From positions 45,948,110 through 46,012,109 of the forward strand of contig CM067553.1 of assembly GCA_034509755.1 (NCBI GenBank): 64,000 nt of DNA, read 5' to 3'. Each line of letters begins with the position of its first letter. Positions within the stretch are counted from its first letter, which is position 1. This document shows, piece by piece, positions 23,234 through 36,500 of this stretch. Both the position numbers and the translations under genes were made by a program. The notes under the pieces are model-generated. The model searched no databases, was not told the origin of the DNA, and saw nothing but the letters and a program-made list of their open reading frames with translations. This DNA comes from Anisodus tanguticus. Its lineage: Eukaryota > Streptophyta > Magnoliopsida > Solanales > Solanaceae.

Positions 23234-23251
23234 CCTAGTCTCTTGATATCA
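23234..23251 (-). promoter_or_regulatory. tRNA primer-binding site of the minus-strand copia element
   Basis: Read on the minus strand, the bases next to the 5' LTR are TGATATCAAGAGACTAGG, close to the usual TGGTATCAGAGC site for the initiator methionine tRNA. A G-to-A change and an extra A reduce the match. Confidence 0.7.
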
Positions 23252-23600
23252 TGAAAGAAATAATCCCTTTGATTATTTTCATTAATTGAAAGGTATATAT
23301 ACAAGTTACATATTTCCATAATAGGAGAATCTTATTCCTATTCTATTCCTAAAATCGTATTCTACCATAATTCTAACCATACAATTATGGTAAGTGTATA
23401 AGACTAATTAAGGTAACTTTTACACTACAATATTACATCAATATACATTCCTAATATACAACCCACCGTGATGGGCTGAAGTGCTTTGGACCGAGATGGG
23501 CCAGTCTGCCAAATCCGAGATGGGCCACAATCCTTAAGTACCCGTGATATACACTTATGTATATCAAGTGTTTATCACGAATATATTACTTTGTTTAACA
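23252..23600 (-). repeat. 5' LTR of the minus-strand copia element
   Basis: 349 bp, TG...CA ends; near-identical partner of 18478-18812. Confidence 0.93.
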
Positions 23601-23605
23601 GTATC

Positions 23606-24604
23606 ATTAATTCCAAAATTATAATTTTGAAGAACGTGATAAAGCGTTCTAGTTTTTCATTAGACTATTCACTTGATGTTACAATCATAGTTTTGTAGTG
23701 AACGTAGTTTTCTCGTTAACTTTATCTAGGACTAATAAGTACGTAGTAGAGGAGTACATCATATCAACCAACAAACTCTATTCAACGCGTCCTAATTTTA
23801 GTCATATAATTATAATTTCATTAGATTTGTTTGTTACATTAAAGTGAAATTCTTAAGATAAAGTTAACTTGTCTTGATGGCCAATAGATAATAATGAGAA
23901 GCCATTGATTGTATGTATCCGCAAAGACAAGAAACAACAGGTTTCTTGAAAGTTAAAAGAAAATCCTCCAAAAGTTTTAGCAATATCATTTTATCTTGCT
24001 TCCAATTGGCAATTATTTTTTATATTTCATTTAACGAGTTAGAAGAAGAAAAGTGAAACCCAAAATCATTTTTCAATTGATATATGAATTTAAATCGCCC
24101 TGTGTATATAAAAAAAAACAACCATACGTTACAAAACGTAATTGAAATAAAGCTAAGATGATTCTAAATAAAGCTAAATGCGGATTCAAAAGATTTAACT
24201 CATTTCATTATTTTGATTCCTAAAGAGAAAAAGAAAAAGAATTTCAAAAGAGTACGTAATATTGTGATGATTAGGATGTAATGATGTGATTCTTTCTCCT
24301 TTTTTTACTTTGCATTTGTCTACTTTCATTACTTTTTAATCATTTCCTAATTTTTAATTATTGGTGCCAGTATCGCAGGATGCCCTTTGCAGAGGCAAAT
24401 TCAGGACATTAATTTATTTACGATTCATGTACTAACTTTTTTTTAATGATGAATAAATTGTAAGCAAATTGTTCATGTTGACTTAAATAGGGTAACTCGG
24501 TATCTTAATTATCATAACATGTTTACTGATTTACACCCAAACCGTGTTACCAAACAACTTAAATCTACAGTAACCAAAAAGTATTATAAAAACCTAATCT
24601 AAGT
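23606..24604. other. Intergenic, no gene recognised
   Basis: AT-rich sequence with no convincing frame, RNA gene or repeat. Confidence 0.5.
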
Positions 24605-24606
24605 TA

Positions 24607-24912
24607 CTACCTCCGTCTCGTTTTACTTGTCCACTATACTAAAAATAGTTGTCCAATTTTATTTGTTCCCTTTAGAAAATCAAGAGATAATTTACCACTT
24701 CATACCTATTTTACCCTTATTATTTATTATTGGGTTGACAAGTTCAAGGAAACTTTAGTGGTTGCATAACTTTTAAGGTATGTTTTATTTATTTCAATCA
24801 TTAGGTTACTTAGCAATATTTATGAGTGATATGGTAAAATTATCATTCTATTTTTTATTCCTTAATAAGTGTGACAAGTCAAAATGTGACACGTAAAAAT
24901 GGACGGAGGGAG
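24607..24912. repeat. Stowaway MITE, family shared with 38268-38635
   Basis: It sits between TA dinucleotides (24605-24606 and 24913-24914). Left end CTACCTCCGTCTCGTTTTAC; right-end complement CTCCCTCCGTCCATTTTTAC. Internal blocks such as TATACTAAAAATAGTTGTC and AAAATCAAGAGATAATTTAC recur in the MITE at 38268-38635, so the two are copies of one family. Confidence 0.85.
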
Positions 24913-24914
24913 TA

Positions 24915-26433
24915 GTTTACCTCGTATTCCTCTCTACTAGCTTCATCTCCATTATCAACACTAAAAAATAGAATTGAAAATAAATTGACCAGATCAGCAA
25001 TTAATGATGTACACGTGATATTTTGACTTGGTTTAAGCAAATCTAGATTCGGAATTTATCAACATTTATACACTTGCCTCCTTGGTAGGGTAACAATCAG
25101 AGCAAGTCTCTTAAGATAATTTAATTGCTATGCAATTAAATAAAGTTGTTAGTTATGATCTATTCCTCGTTCCTTGGCAATTGGCAACCTGTACTTGTTT
25201 AATAATCCTAACAGAGATAGAATAAAGTCATAAACTAGTCTAAATCGAATTCAGTTCATGATCCAATGCATCGTATGTATAAATAAGTAATTAAGGAATT
25301 ACTATAATACAACAATAATGACCAACAAAACTTCTTGTATAGCTAGCGCCTAGCGTCATATAACATATTGTATATAGTTGCGCAACTATATATATATATA
25401 TATATAACTCAAAGTTGTGTGCATATTGACAGTACTCGCTACGAATACATTTTGTTCTTCTTTGTACATTAAGAATCGAGTATATTAAATGTATGATTAC
25501 GGGTGCGGTCAAGCTAAATAGCTTTTATCTAAATATTGTATTTGTATTAAGAAATTTATTAAAATATACAAATTATTAATTTAGATCATTAACTCAAAAT
25601 GATTACAATTCTAAACCCATAAATTTTAAATCATTGGTTCGTCTAGCTAGGCTCCCACCATTTTTCCTTCTTTTATAAATACTTCATCCGTCCCAAAATA
25701 CTTGTCGCATTTTTCATTTACATACCTCTTAAGAAGTATTTATAAGGGTAGCAGTTTGACTATTTTATCGAACCTCTTAATGTTTCTAATTAATACAAGG
25801 GTAAAATGTGAAAAAGCTATTTTATCTGTCAGTCCGACCCAAAATTTTGGGATTTAAAGGAAGTGATTAATGTGACCAAGTATTCATGTACGAAATAATG
25901 TGCCACATTAAAAAGTCATGTCACAATCTGGGAACTTTAAGATGTGAAAAGTTGCAGTATTCATGCATCCGTTCTATAAAGGTGGATCTAAAATATGAGT
26001 TCTATGGACATGAAATTTACTGCACCCTGTATTTATTTGTGGCATGATTGCTAGCCTTGTATAAATGTATTACCTTTTCAAATATTATTCCCAGAACTTC
26101 AAACAAAAATATCAAAAATTCAGCCATATGCGTCTAGGGTCAAGCCTAAATGTGTGAACTTCGACATATATGCTTGAAGTTCAGTCATACGTGTGACCTT
26201 TCAACTTCAGATAAGATTTTTGCAACTTCAGTGCTGAATATATAAAGTTATTCTGAAAGTGGTTAAACTTACAAAAATTATATACAACTGATGGCTTAAA
26301 AGGTGGTCCAAATTCGGCTAGCTATGCAGTTACCCCCAGCAAAAACTAGGGAAAGATCTATTTCTGCTTTTCTTGCACCCTATACCAAACATACTTTTCA
26401 GGTCCACTTCCTAAGCCAATTGGATTTTTTATG
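24915..26433. other. Intergenic, with a partial Stowaway end near 25681
   Basis: At 25681 a segment reads CTTCATCCGTCCCAAAATAC, like one end of a Stowaway MITE, but I find no matching right end within 300 bp. An AT microsatellite lies at about 25388-25406. No gene is supported. Confidence 0.4.
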
Positions 26434-26694
26434 GGTTAGTTGCACTTTTGTCACTATTTTGTGCTTGTCTTCAACTTTTGCTCTTTAAATATGTTGATTT
26501 TTAATTTTTTTCCCTTTAAAATTAAACTTATGGCTATAGAGGCATAGTTACGCATCATAATATCCATAATTCATTTAAAGATGTTATGCCCCTATAAGCA
26601 TAAATTCAATTATGAGGGGCAAAAATTAAAGACTAGCACATTTGAAGGACAAAAGTTAAAGACCAGTCTATTTGAAGAACACACCGTGCAATTA
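26434..26694. repeat. Foldback MITE with about 80-100-bp inverted ends
   Basis: The left arm starts GGTTAGTTGCACTTTTGTC and the right-arm complement starts TGTAATTGCACGGTGTGTTC. Both continue with related blocks for reading 'cttcaacttttgctcttt' versus 'cttcaaatgtgctagtcttt'. Almost the whole element is arm, as in MULE-type or foldback MITEs. Target duplication not resolved. Confidence 0.55.
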
Positions 26695-27567
26695 CATGAT
26701 TTTTTTATGGTAGGTAGTAAATGATATGACCCTAGGAATGCCGGATTTATAAAGGTCATAAACATGTAACGAGCAAGTGTACAAACGGACGTTTTTAGGA
26801 CATCTATTAAAAGAACAACTAAAAATTATAGTTTTTAAATTTTTTTGATGTTTGAATCAATTTCAGACATGTAAGTCTGAAGTTATAAATCTGATGTTTC
26901 TAACTTCAAGTCTTTGGATCTCAAGGTCCGAAGTTTAAACTATGAATGCAAGTCAAAATCAAACATAAAATTAGGATGTGGCAGAGCCTAAATTACGCTT
27001 ATAGACCTCAACATACTAATACATAACCGGCCCTTATTCTTAATTGGCAGCCCAAGATCCACTTTTTTCACACTATATTTCATCTCGTGGACTGTAGAGT
27101 AAATATGAAAAGACTAACTTGAGAAAGAGGATGGTAGCAACAGTTTAAAGGTCTTTATATGAACTTAAATGGCCCATAAAACTCTTTCATCTCCATATAC
27201 TGGAGATGTTAGATATTCTCAATTTCTATTGTAGCTTGATATTGCTTAGAAGTTTGAATCCTATGAGTTGGGAAACACTGCTAAAAGATCAAAAGTGATG
27301 AAGTCCTTAACAGTACACTCAAGTCCAGTAAAACTACTTGGGCAAGACTTGATAATGATGCAACAGAGTGAAACAAGCATAGGTATGTGACAACATATGC
27401 CATATTAAGACATTAGCTCTCTAAGCTTTCCATTGTATCCTACATCCCCCAAGAGGGGCACAAAATGAAGGAAAGAACAGTCTGAGTTAGTTAGTTATAC
27501 ATTATCCACTGTGCCGTCTAGGGTCCAAGCTACTACTACATAACACATAATTTATGCTTTGGTTAAA
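26695..27567. other. 3' flank of the unknown gene
   Basis: Contains the presumed 3' UTR of the minus-strand gene ending at 27568. No other gene is supported. Confidence 0.4.
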
Positions 27568-30500
27568 TCACCCCATCACTTCCATATCTTCATCAGAGAA
27601 GGGAAGAAACTTCTCTCTATTTGGGCTTTCATGAACATTATGCTTAACAATCTTGACTGGTGTTCCTCTTATATCAGTGTCCTTCACTCGATCTTTGCGC
27701 TTTCTGTCACCATCAGTAGGCGATTTGTCTGTACAGAAATAAGCACTAGGGAATGTTTTGTCCAACGAATCATCCATTTCCTCATCCCCCATGCATTTGC
27801 CTTCACTTGAATTGCAAATTGCTGCCTTGGCATGGAACTTCAGTCTGTCATGATCAAACACCCAGAGACCTTGGTCTTCCAGGACAAAAAGCCACCCTGT
27901 GGATACAGACAACTTATCTTAGAAGACACGAACATGACAATGGAATGGAGAATAAGTATAATATATTATCCCACAAGGTAAGTTCGCTAATGATTTTGCA
28001 GAGGATCACTATGGTCTGGAATTTTCTAAAACCCCAGCCTCATGGGAAGGATAAAATATGCAACTGAGCCAGTAATAAAAGGAAAATCAAAACGATCCAA
28101 TGTAGTCAAATATATAACGAAACCAGATAAAAGACATACTTATGAGAGTTGTAGGTGTCATAAGTTTTGGATTACTCAGGTTCTCTTCTGTGCCAGCTCT
28201 GATAGAGATCCATTTAAGTAACTCGGTGGGTAGCTGAGACTCAGAGAAAGCATTTACATAAGCAGTCAGCCTATCTTGATCACATATTTCCCTAGAACAA
28301 ACAATTCCCATATTTATCAGCAGAGAAAAAGTTATCAAGCTTCTTTTTAAAATTAAATGCAGCAATTTTCCCCTACCTAGCAAACTGTACGGCGTTATCA
28401 ACTACTAAGGACCATAGTAGAGCCAAGTTCCTGAAGTAGGATTCGGGTAGCTGAAACCATCTGCCAGAACTTGGAAATGAATGATCAACCAGTATCAGAG
28501 AATCATACAATACTTTCTGTAGAACAACTGCATCTTCGGAACTCTGCAACAACAAATATTGAAAAGAAAAAGGAAAGAGCTTCTCAGCCTTAAAGAAATA
28601 AATCTTGATCTGCATAGTTATATTTGCATTAGGAGGGACTGGACATATCCTTAAAACCAGTATAAAACATCAAATGCACACATACAAACAGAGTGGGGAG
28701 CACAGCAGAGCATGGAACTTGTTGGGCCATCGTACATGTTATCCACTCTTAAATCTTTGTGATAATGAAGGTTGTCATGAATACGTACCAATAAGGCAGT
28801 GACCACAAGCCTTTTTTCCAAAAGAATTCTGAGAAGCAGATCTACAAATAAAACTCAAAGCCATCAAGAATCAAGTGAAATATTGTCATTATAAAGCTTG
28901 AATACATGCCTCGGTTTCAAATTCCACTTCTAACACTAACAACCCAGTTTTTTAAGTATAAAAAAAATACATGTCTCTGCTTAAATAGAGCAAGCAAAAA
29001 GTGCAGCTAATTCAGGTTTCTGGGGTTTTATCATGCAATGAAATCAAAAGCTCAAAAGAAATAACCTAATATTATTATTCTGTTGTTTCCTTTTCCAACT
29101 CAATTACGAAGTCCCTCTGAATATTCACACTATTATGATGATGTGTACTGCTTAATACAGAACAAAGAGTAGCAGTTCCAGCAAATGCAACTATTAAGAT
29201 TTCATGGAAAGGCATCAGAAGACAGAAAACTTTATGCATATGCAGCCACAAATAAATAAAATTGGAGTACTGCTTGGAAGTGAAGCATTCAAATGGTGGG
29301 GCTAATAACAAAAAATTCAGTTTGCACATGGAAGACTTAAATAGTGAATGTGTTTCTCAAAAACGAATTGCACTTCAAAGAAAATGGAGTTCCGTGAAAT
29401 GAACTCTTCAAAGAATACCTAAGCATATGCCAAAAAGAATTCCAAGAGTAACTCGCACCCTAAAAGCACATAAATATTTGTATCCATAAATTCCAGTTGT
29501 GACCAGCAAAAGAAATATAAGTCAGACTACATGCAATGAGAACATTAATCTCAATACACTGGACCTCAAGGCTATCTAGCTCCTAAGGGCTCTATAATAG
29601 AAGATGAAAGTCTAAGGGTGTACAACCCACCATGGGTTATACAGTAAAGGCATCACGGAAAATTAACATCAACTCAAACAAACAGAGTGACAAGCAAGGT
29701 CTGATAAAAAGTTTTACTCAACACAATGGTTTTCTTTTTCTTTCAAGGAGTGAATAAATCGATTTGTCTTCAACATCTACAGCTAATTGGTTATCCAATT
29801 GATTGGTGAAAAAAGGAATTTAGTACGGAATGGCATAGAAATACAAGAACATTGATATTTAATTATTCATATGATGCAGACAACATAGCGTAATATCATC
29901 AGACCTATATATTTAGAAACTTTGAAAGACATTAGAAAAAAAGTCTATGACATCACTAATATAAGCAGGTATCCTCATAAATCCCATAAAATTGTATGCT
30001 AGACCTATTACTACGGTGCCATTACTGCCCATCTAGTTACAGAATTAGATATGAATTTCGTTATCTCTTTATAACTGGTCGGGATAGCAAGGTGATGTTA
30101 CTGTACAGAAATTACATATTAACAGTATGTTAGAAATTTACTAAATGTGGAATTAAGTATATCCCATTATTTATGACTCAAACAATTGGGGCCCCGCAGG
30201 TCGGAAACGTCGTTTCCACACACGTGCACACGTAGTGCCAAGTATCGCAAATTTCATTAGTGAAAGAGATATTGGTACGTATGTAATACGTTTGAGACAT
30301 AGAATTATGGATGGTTATTGGTCAAATAACAAAGTATTCCACGTTGGTAAACGAAGGAAGAAGTGTATGGAGTGTAAGATGAAACGAGTCGGAAATCGCC
30401 GCGGAGCCGTGAAGGGCCGCGGCGCCACACCGTCAAAGCCGCGGCGCCTCCCAAGCAGCGCCGCGACGCTAATTGGGTGGCCAGTCACTGGAGCCGCGGC

Positions 30501-33500
30501 GCTTCACAGAGTCGCGGCGCTTCGGAGGCAGAATGCTGCGATGGGAAGTTGGAAAGATCTGACCTTTGGGTTGGTTTTGGAGCATTGATTCTCCATTACT
30601 TGGCACATGAATTCAACCATTATTTGGCTGAATGTAACCCCTCAATCAAGTGCCATTACATGGCTATTGAAGGTCATTAGTTGGCTAGTTGAGGGGTCTT
30701 CTCCTTACACTATAAATTGAGGCCTTTGACTCAACTGAAGAACAACACTCAACACTTAGAAAATACTCCAGATTTTCTGAATTCATTTTCTTCCTCTCTA
30801 GCAAAGTTACTATACTCAAAGTTCTTCAAGAGTAACAATTGAGTTTCCTTTGCTCAATTGTTAAGTTGTTGTTGTATCTTGAGAGACTATTGTCCGACAA
30901 CGTAAAAGGAGATATACGGGGCAATCTTGTCTTAAAGACAGAGTGTCATCACTCGACTCAGCAAATCATACAATCAGTTTGTTAAGTTCTTGATTTCCAG
31001 TTTATTATAATATTTAGTTTATCCTTTCTTACAAATTGTAATAGTTATTTACTTCCCGTTCCCTGAAACAATTGTATCCCAATAATTTTAAGACAAGATT
31101 TGTTGTAAGTACCTAGAAAGATGACTGGAAGAGAACAAACTGCTTCTGATTCTGCTGCTGCTGCTGCTCAAGGCAATCCCTCTGTCTTCCCCACTGCTCA
31201 AGGCACACCTAATGCCTTTCCGGTTGCTCAAGGCTCATCCAACGCCTTTACTCAGCTCAAGGGAACGTTGCCGTTCCTCCACCCGCTGGATTTCACCATG
31301 AATGCCCTGAAAAGTTCATGGGCTCAAACTTCAAGAGATGGCAACAGAAGATGTTATTCTATCTGACTGTTATGGGAATGACACGTTTCCTAACAGAAGA
31401 TCCTCCACAAGCTGGAGATGAAATGGATCCTTCGCCTTCTAAAACGGCTGAAGGGGGCGTAAGTATCCATGTCATTAATGTCATGAAGATGGTTCTTGAT
31501 GCATGGAGTCATAGTGATTTCATGTGTAAGAATTACATATTGAACTGCTTGGCAGACCCTCTTTACACGGTGTATTGCACCATAGGCACTGCCAAAGAGT
31601 TGTGGGAGAAACTGCAAAAGAAGTACAACGCACAAGATGCAGGTACTAAGAAATTCATCGTTGGGAAATTTCTGAAATTTCAAATGGTGGATAGTAAAAC
31701 AAAGTGATGTCCCAAGTCCAGAATTCCAAATGATTCTACATCACCTGGATTTGGAAGGAATGAAACCAAATGAGCAGTTTTTTGTTGCATCACTGATTGA
31801 AAAGTTACCTCCCTCGTGGAATGAGTTTATGAGTTACTTGAAACTCAAGACAAAGGAGATGACCTTTGAAGAACTTATTATCAAACTCCAAATTCATGAA
31901 GATAATAAGAAGGCATTGCCTAGGGGTAAACAACCCGCTGAGGCAAAGGCAAATCTGGCTGAGACCAAAGGGAACCCAAGCAAGAAGCGCAAGTTACAGA
32001 AAGTCCGCAAGACCCAAGCGGCGGAGAAGTTCAAAGGAAACTGTCACCACTGTGGGAAACCTGATCACATGATCAAGGACTGCCGCAAGCTCAAGACTGA
32101 GCAACAAGAGAAGGCCAAGGCTAAGGGCAAGGCACAGGTTAACGTCGTCAAAGACCAGTTTCTGGACGACATGATTGAGGAGTTCTCAGCGGTGGTGCTA
32201 GAAGCAAACCTTGTTGAGAATCTCATGCAATGGTGGATGGACACAGGTGCTACAAGACACATCTGTTCCAATAGAGATGCCTTCTCCACTTATACACCGA
32301 TTACAAACAAGAAGCTATTCATGGGCAACAACGCTTCCTCTGACGTGCTGGGGGTATGAAAGGTAGTCCTGAAGATGACTTCTGGAAAGGAGCTCACTCT
32401 AAAGGAGGTGATGCATGTTCCTGAGATTAGAAGAAATTTAATTTCAGGTCATTTATTGGTTAATGCTGGTTTTAGGCTAGTGTTCGAGTCCAATAAATTT
32501 GTAATCACTAAGAATGGAACGTTTGTGGGAAGAAGATTCGTCTGTGAAGGCCTCTTCAAAGTTAACGCCATGTCTGTATTACGTACAAGCAATAATATTG
32601 AAGCTTCTTCTTACTTGCTTGAGTCCTCTAATTATGGCATCATAAATTAGGACATGTCAACTACAAGTTCATCCAAAGGTTGGTAACGTTGGAATTGTTG
32701 ACGTCTATCGACGTAAACCCTCAACATAAGTGTGAGGTGTGCGTAGAGACAAAACTCACAAAGCTTCCTTTTCGATCCGTCAAAAGGAATACCGCTCCTC
32801 TAGAACTTATTCACATAGATATATGTGATTTGAAATTTGCACAAACTAAAGAGGGGAACAAGTACTTTGTGACATTCATTGATGATAGCACAAGGTATTG
32901 CTACCTTTACTTGTTGAAAAGTAAGGATGAAGCCTTTGAAGCGTTCCGACGTTACAAAGCAGAAGTTGAGAACCAACTAAGCATGCGGATTAAATCCATT
33001 CGTAGCGATAGAGGGGGAGAATATATAGCGCCATTTGAGGAATATTGTGCCGAATCGGGCATTGTTCATCAAACGACGGCTCCATACTCACCTCAGTCGA
33101 ACGGTGTTGCGGAACGTAAGAACCGCACATTGAAGGAAATGATGAATGTCTTGCTCATCAATTCCAGTCTTCCCCAAAACATGTGGGGAGAAGCCGTTCT
33201 TACCGCTAATACGATTCTTAACAGAGTCCCACATAAGGGCAAGGACAAAACTCCATATGAATCATGGAAGGGAAAGAAACCCACATAAAAATATTTAAAG
33301 GTTTAAAGGTGTGGAGTTGTTTGGCAAAGGTCGAAGTACTCAAGCCAAAGCAGGTCAAGATTGGGCCTAAGACTGTAGATTGCATTTTCATCGGATATGC
33401 AAATAACAGTAGTGCTTATCGCTTCTTAGTGTATAAGTCAGATATCAGATATCCACGGGGGTACAATCATGGAATTAAGGAATGCTTAATTCTTTTAAGT

Positions 33501-36500
33501 TACCTTTCCTAGAAAGGAAAAAGATATAACCTCTCGCAAACGAAGTTATATACAAAGCTCTCAGGAATCGGGAGTCGTTGACGGCCCGGATCTAGATGGT
33601 TCAGATCTAGTGGATCTCGAAGTGGCTGAATATCCGGAATCTAGTGTTCCAGATTCTCAGAACTTTGAGACTCCCGAGATGGAACCAAGGCCAAGTAAAA
33701 GGGCCAGGAAGGATAAATCCTTCGGTCCTAATTTTGTAGCTTATATGGTTGATGATGAACCAAGGACAATTGCTGAAGCATTGTCAACTCCAGAGGCACC
33801 GCTCGGAAAAAAAGCTACTGAGAGTGAAATAGACTTCATCCTACATAACCATACTTGGGAGTTGGTTGATCTTCCTCCGGAAAATAAACCGTTGGGTTGT
33901 AAGTGGATACTCAAACGGAAGTATAAAGCAGATGGGTCTATAGATAAGTACAAGGTCAGGTTGGTAGTCAAGGGCTATCAGCAGAAAGAAGGCCTTGACT
34001 ATTTTGACACGTACTCCCCAGTGTCTAGGATGACGTCCATACGAGTATTCATTGCGATCGCAGCGTTGCGTGACCTTGAGATACATCAAATGGATGTCAA
34101 GACAACCTTCCTAAATGGTGATTTGGAAGAAGAAATCTATATGGAACAACCCGAGGGGTATGTGGTTCCAGGGCAAGAGAAGAAAGTCTGTCGGCTTGTC
34201 AAATCTCTGAAACAAGCCCCGAAGCAATGACACGAAAAATTTGATAGTACTCTACTATCGAAGGGTTTCGCCATTAATGAGTGTGACAAATATGTCTACA
34301 TGAAAGGTAACTCTGACTCATTCATCATGATATGCCTGTACGTAGACGACATGTTGATCACAGGGTAGCAGTCCTAGCTTGATTCTAGAGACTAAGAACA
34401 TGTTGAAACAATGCTTCGACATGAAGGATATGGGTATCACAGATGTCATCTTAGGGATAAAGATCTCTAAGACATCTGACGGACTGGTCTTATCTCAGTC
34501 TCACTACATCGATGATGTGTTGAGAAAGTTTGGGATGTTTGACAGTTCGCCTATGAAGGCACCACTGGATAGAAATCAAAAGCTTGATAAAAATCGTGGT
34601 GCACCCGTATGCCAGGAGCAATATGCACAGGTGATTGGTAGTTTGATGTACATAACAAACTGCACCCGACCTGATATTGCTTATGTAGTCAACAAGTTGA
34701 CTAGGTTTACCCGTAATCTAAGTAATGATCATTGGAAGGCGTTGAATCGGGTACTACAATACCTGAAATACACGCTAACTTACGGGTTGCATTATTCGAG
34801 ATATCCAGCTGTACTAGAGGGGTACAGTGATGCAAACTGGATATCTGACATAGAGAACACCAACTCCACCCGTGGGTATGTATTTACAATTGGTGGTGGA
34901 GCTGTGTCTTAGAAATCCTCTAAGTAAACTTGCATCGCCCGATCCACGATGGAATCAGAGTTTATCGCTTTAGACAAAGCAGGAGAAGAAGCTGAGTGGC
35001 TTCACGACTTCTTAGAGGATGTTGCTTGTTGGAACAAACCCGTACCTTTTGTAATGATCCACTGCGACAGCCAGTCGACTCTAGGAAGGGCACAGAATTC
35101 TATGTACAACGACAAATCTCGTCATATTCGACGGAGACATAAGACCGTTAGGCAGCTGATCACCATGGGTATAATATCCATTGATTATATAAAGTCAAAG
35201 GATAACATAGCGGACCCGTTAACAAAGAGCTTACCCAAGGATCAGATGTTTTGTTTGTCTAGGGGAATGGGCTTAAGACCCAAAGTATAAGGACCAATAC
35301 GGTGGTAACCCAACCTTACTGACTGGAGATTCCAGGAATTAGGTTCAATGGGAAAACTAAATTGTAAAGGTTCAGTTGATCGCTTCAGTGGAAGCATGAG
35401 CACTTCGGATAGTTATTTCTGTAACGAAACACCAAATCCAAAGTCGTTCCCGCGATAGACAATAAGTGCTATCTGCAGTGTGGGTGAAGGTAAAGTTTCC
35501 AAAACATTAGGTTTGGGAAAACTTTTAATGGTTCCTAACACTTGTAAAGTGAGGTATAGCATGATACCTTGTAGGAGACCACTTATTTAAGTGCGAGGAC
35601 AGACCACCTCAAATGAACTCACTTAAGAATCCAAGAAGTGTCCACGGCCACAACGAACAAAACATTACGAAGAACTGAGTAAGGGAAGTTGTTGTGTTGG
35701 TACCGTTGACTTGGCTTACACTAAACACTGACGGTTCAAGACATCACGTTCACCGCGCAGTAAGTAAGTCCGATGGTATTCAACTATGGAAGGTTCAAAG
35801 CGTATGCTACCTATCCCAAATGCAATATTGGTCCGCTGAAAGATTGCTAGAAAAGACACCAAGTGTGTACGCCAAAATCTCTTTCAAGAGGGGATTGTTG
35901 GAAATTTACTAAATGTGAAATTAAGTATGTCCCATTATTTATGACTCAAACAATTGGGGCCCCGCACGTCGGAAACGTCGTTTCCACACACGTGCACACG
36001 TAGTGCCAAGTATCGCAAATTTCATTAGCGAAAGAGATATTGGTACGTATGTAATACGTTTGAGACATAGAATTATGGATGGTTATTGGCCAAATAACAA
36101 AGTATTCCACGTTGGTAAACGAAGGAAGAAGTGTATGAAGTGTAAGATGAAACGAGTCGAAAATTGCCGCGGAGCCGTGAAGGGCCGCGGCGCCACACCG
36201 TCAGAGCCGCAGCGCCGGAGCGCCGCGGCGCCTCCCAGGCAGCGTCGCGACGCTAATTGGGTGGCCAGTCACTGGAGCCGCGGCGCTTATTCACAGAGTC
36301 GCAGCGCTTCGGAGGCAGAATGCTGCGACGGAAAGTTGTTAAGATCTGACCTTTGGGCTGGTTTTGGAACATTGATTCTCCATTACTTGGCACATGAATT
36401 CAGCCATTATTTGGCTGAATGTAACCCCTCAATCAAGTGCCATTACATGGCTATTGAAGGCCATTAGTTGGCTAGTTGAGGGGTCTTCTCCTTACACTAT

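Larger units (their letters stand above)
18478..23600 (-). mobile_element. Complete Ty1/copia LTR retrotransposon, minus strand, mutated
   Basis: Two LTRs (18478-18812 and 23252-23600) begin TGAAAGAAATAATCCC and end TTTGTTTAACA on the plus strand. The 5-bp duplication GTATC flanks the element exactly (18473-18477 and 23601-23605). A C-rich segment (polypurine tract on the minus strand) adjoins the left LTR, and a methionine-initiator-like primer site adjoins the right LTR. Domain order on the minus strand is gag, protease, integrase, reverse transcriptase, RNase H, the copia order. By eye the LTRs differ at roughly 20 substitutions plus small indels, so the insertion is not recent. Short LTRs and RT style suggest the Ale/Retrofit group; that lineage call is inference. 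Confidence 0.95.

Noticed and set aside
36003..36467. A 154-codon frame in the 3' LTR and its 117-codon counterpart in the 5' LTR as a possible extra retroelement gene
   Set aside because: It lies in U3 before the TATA box, is frameshifted in the other LTR, and is dominated by the G/C-rich repeat.
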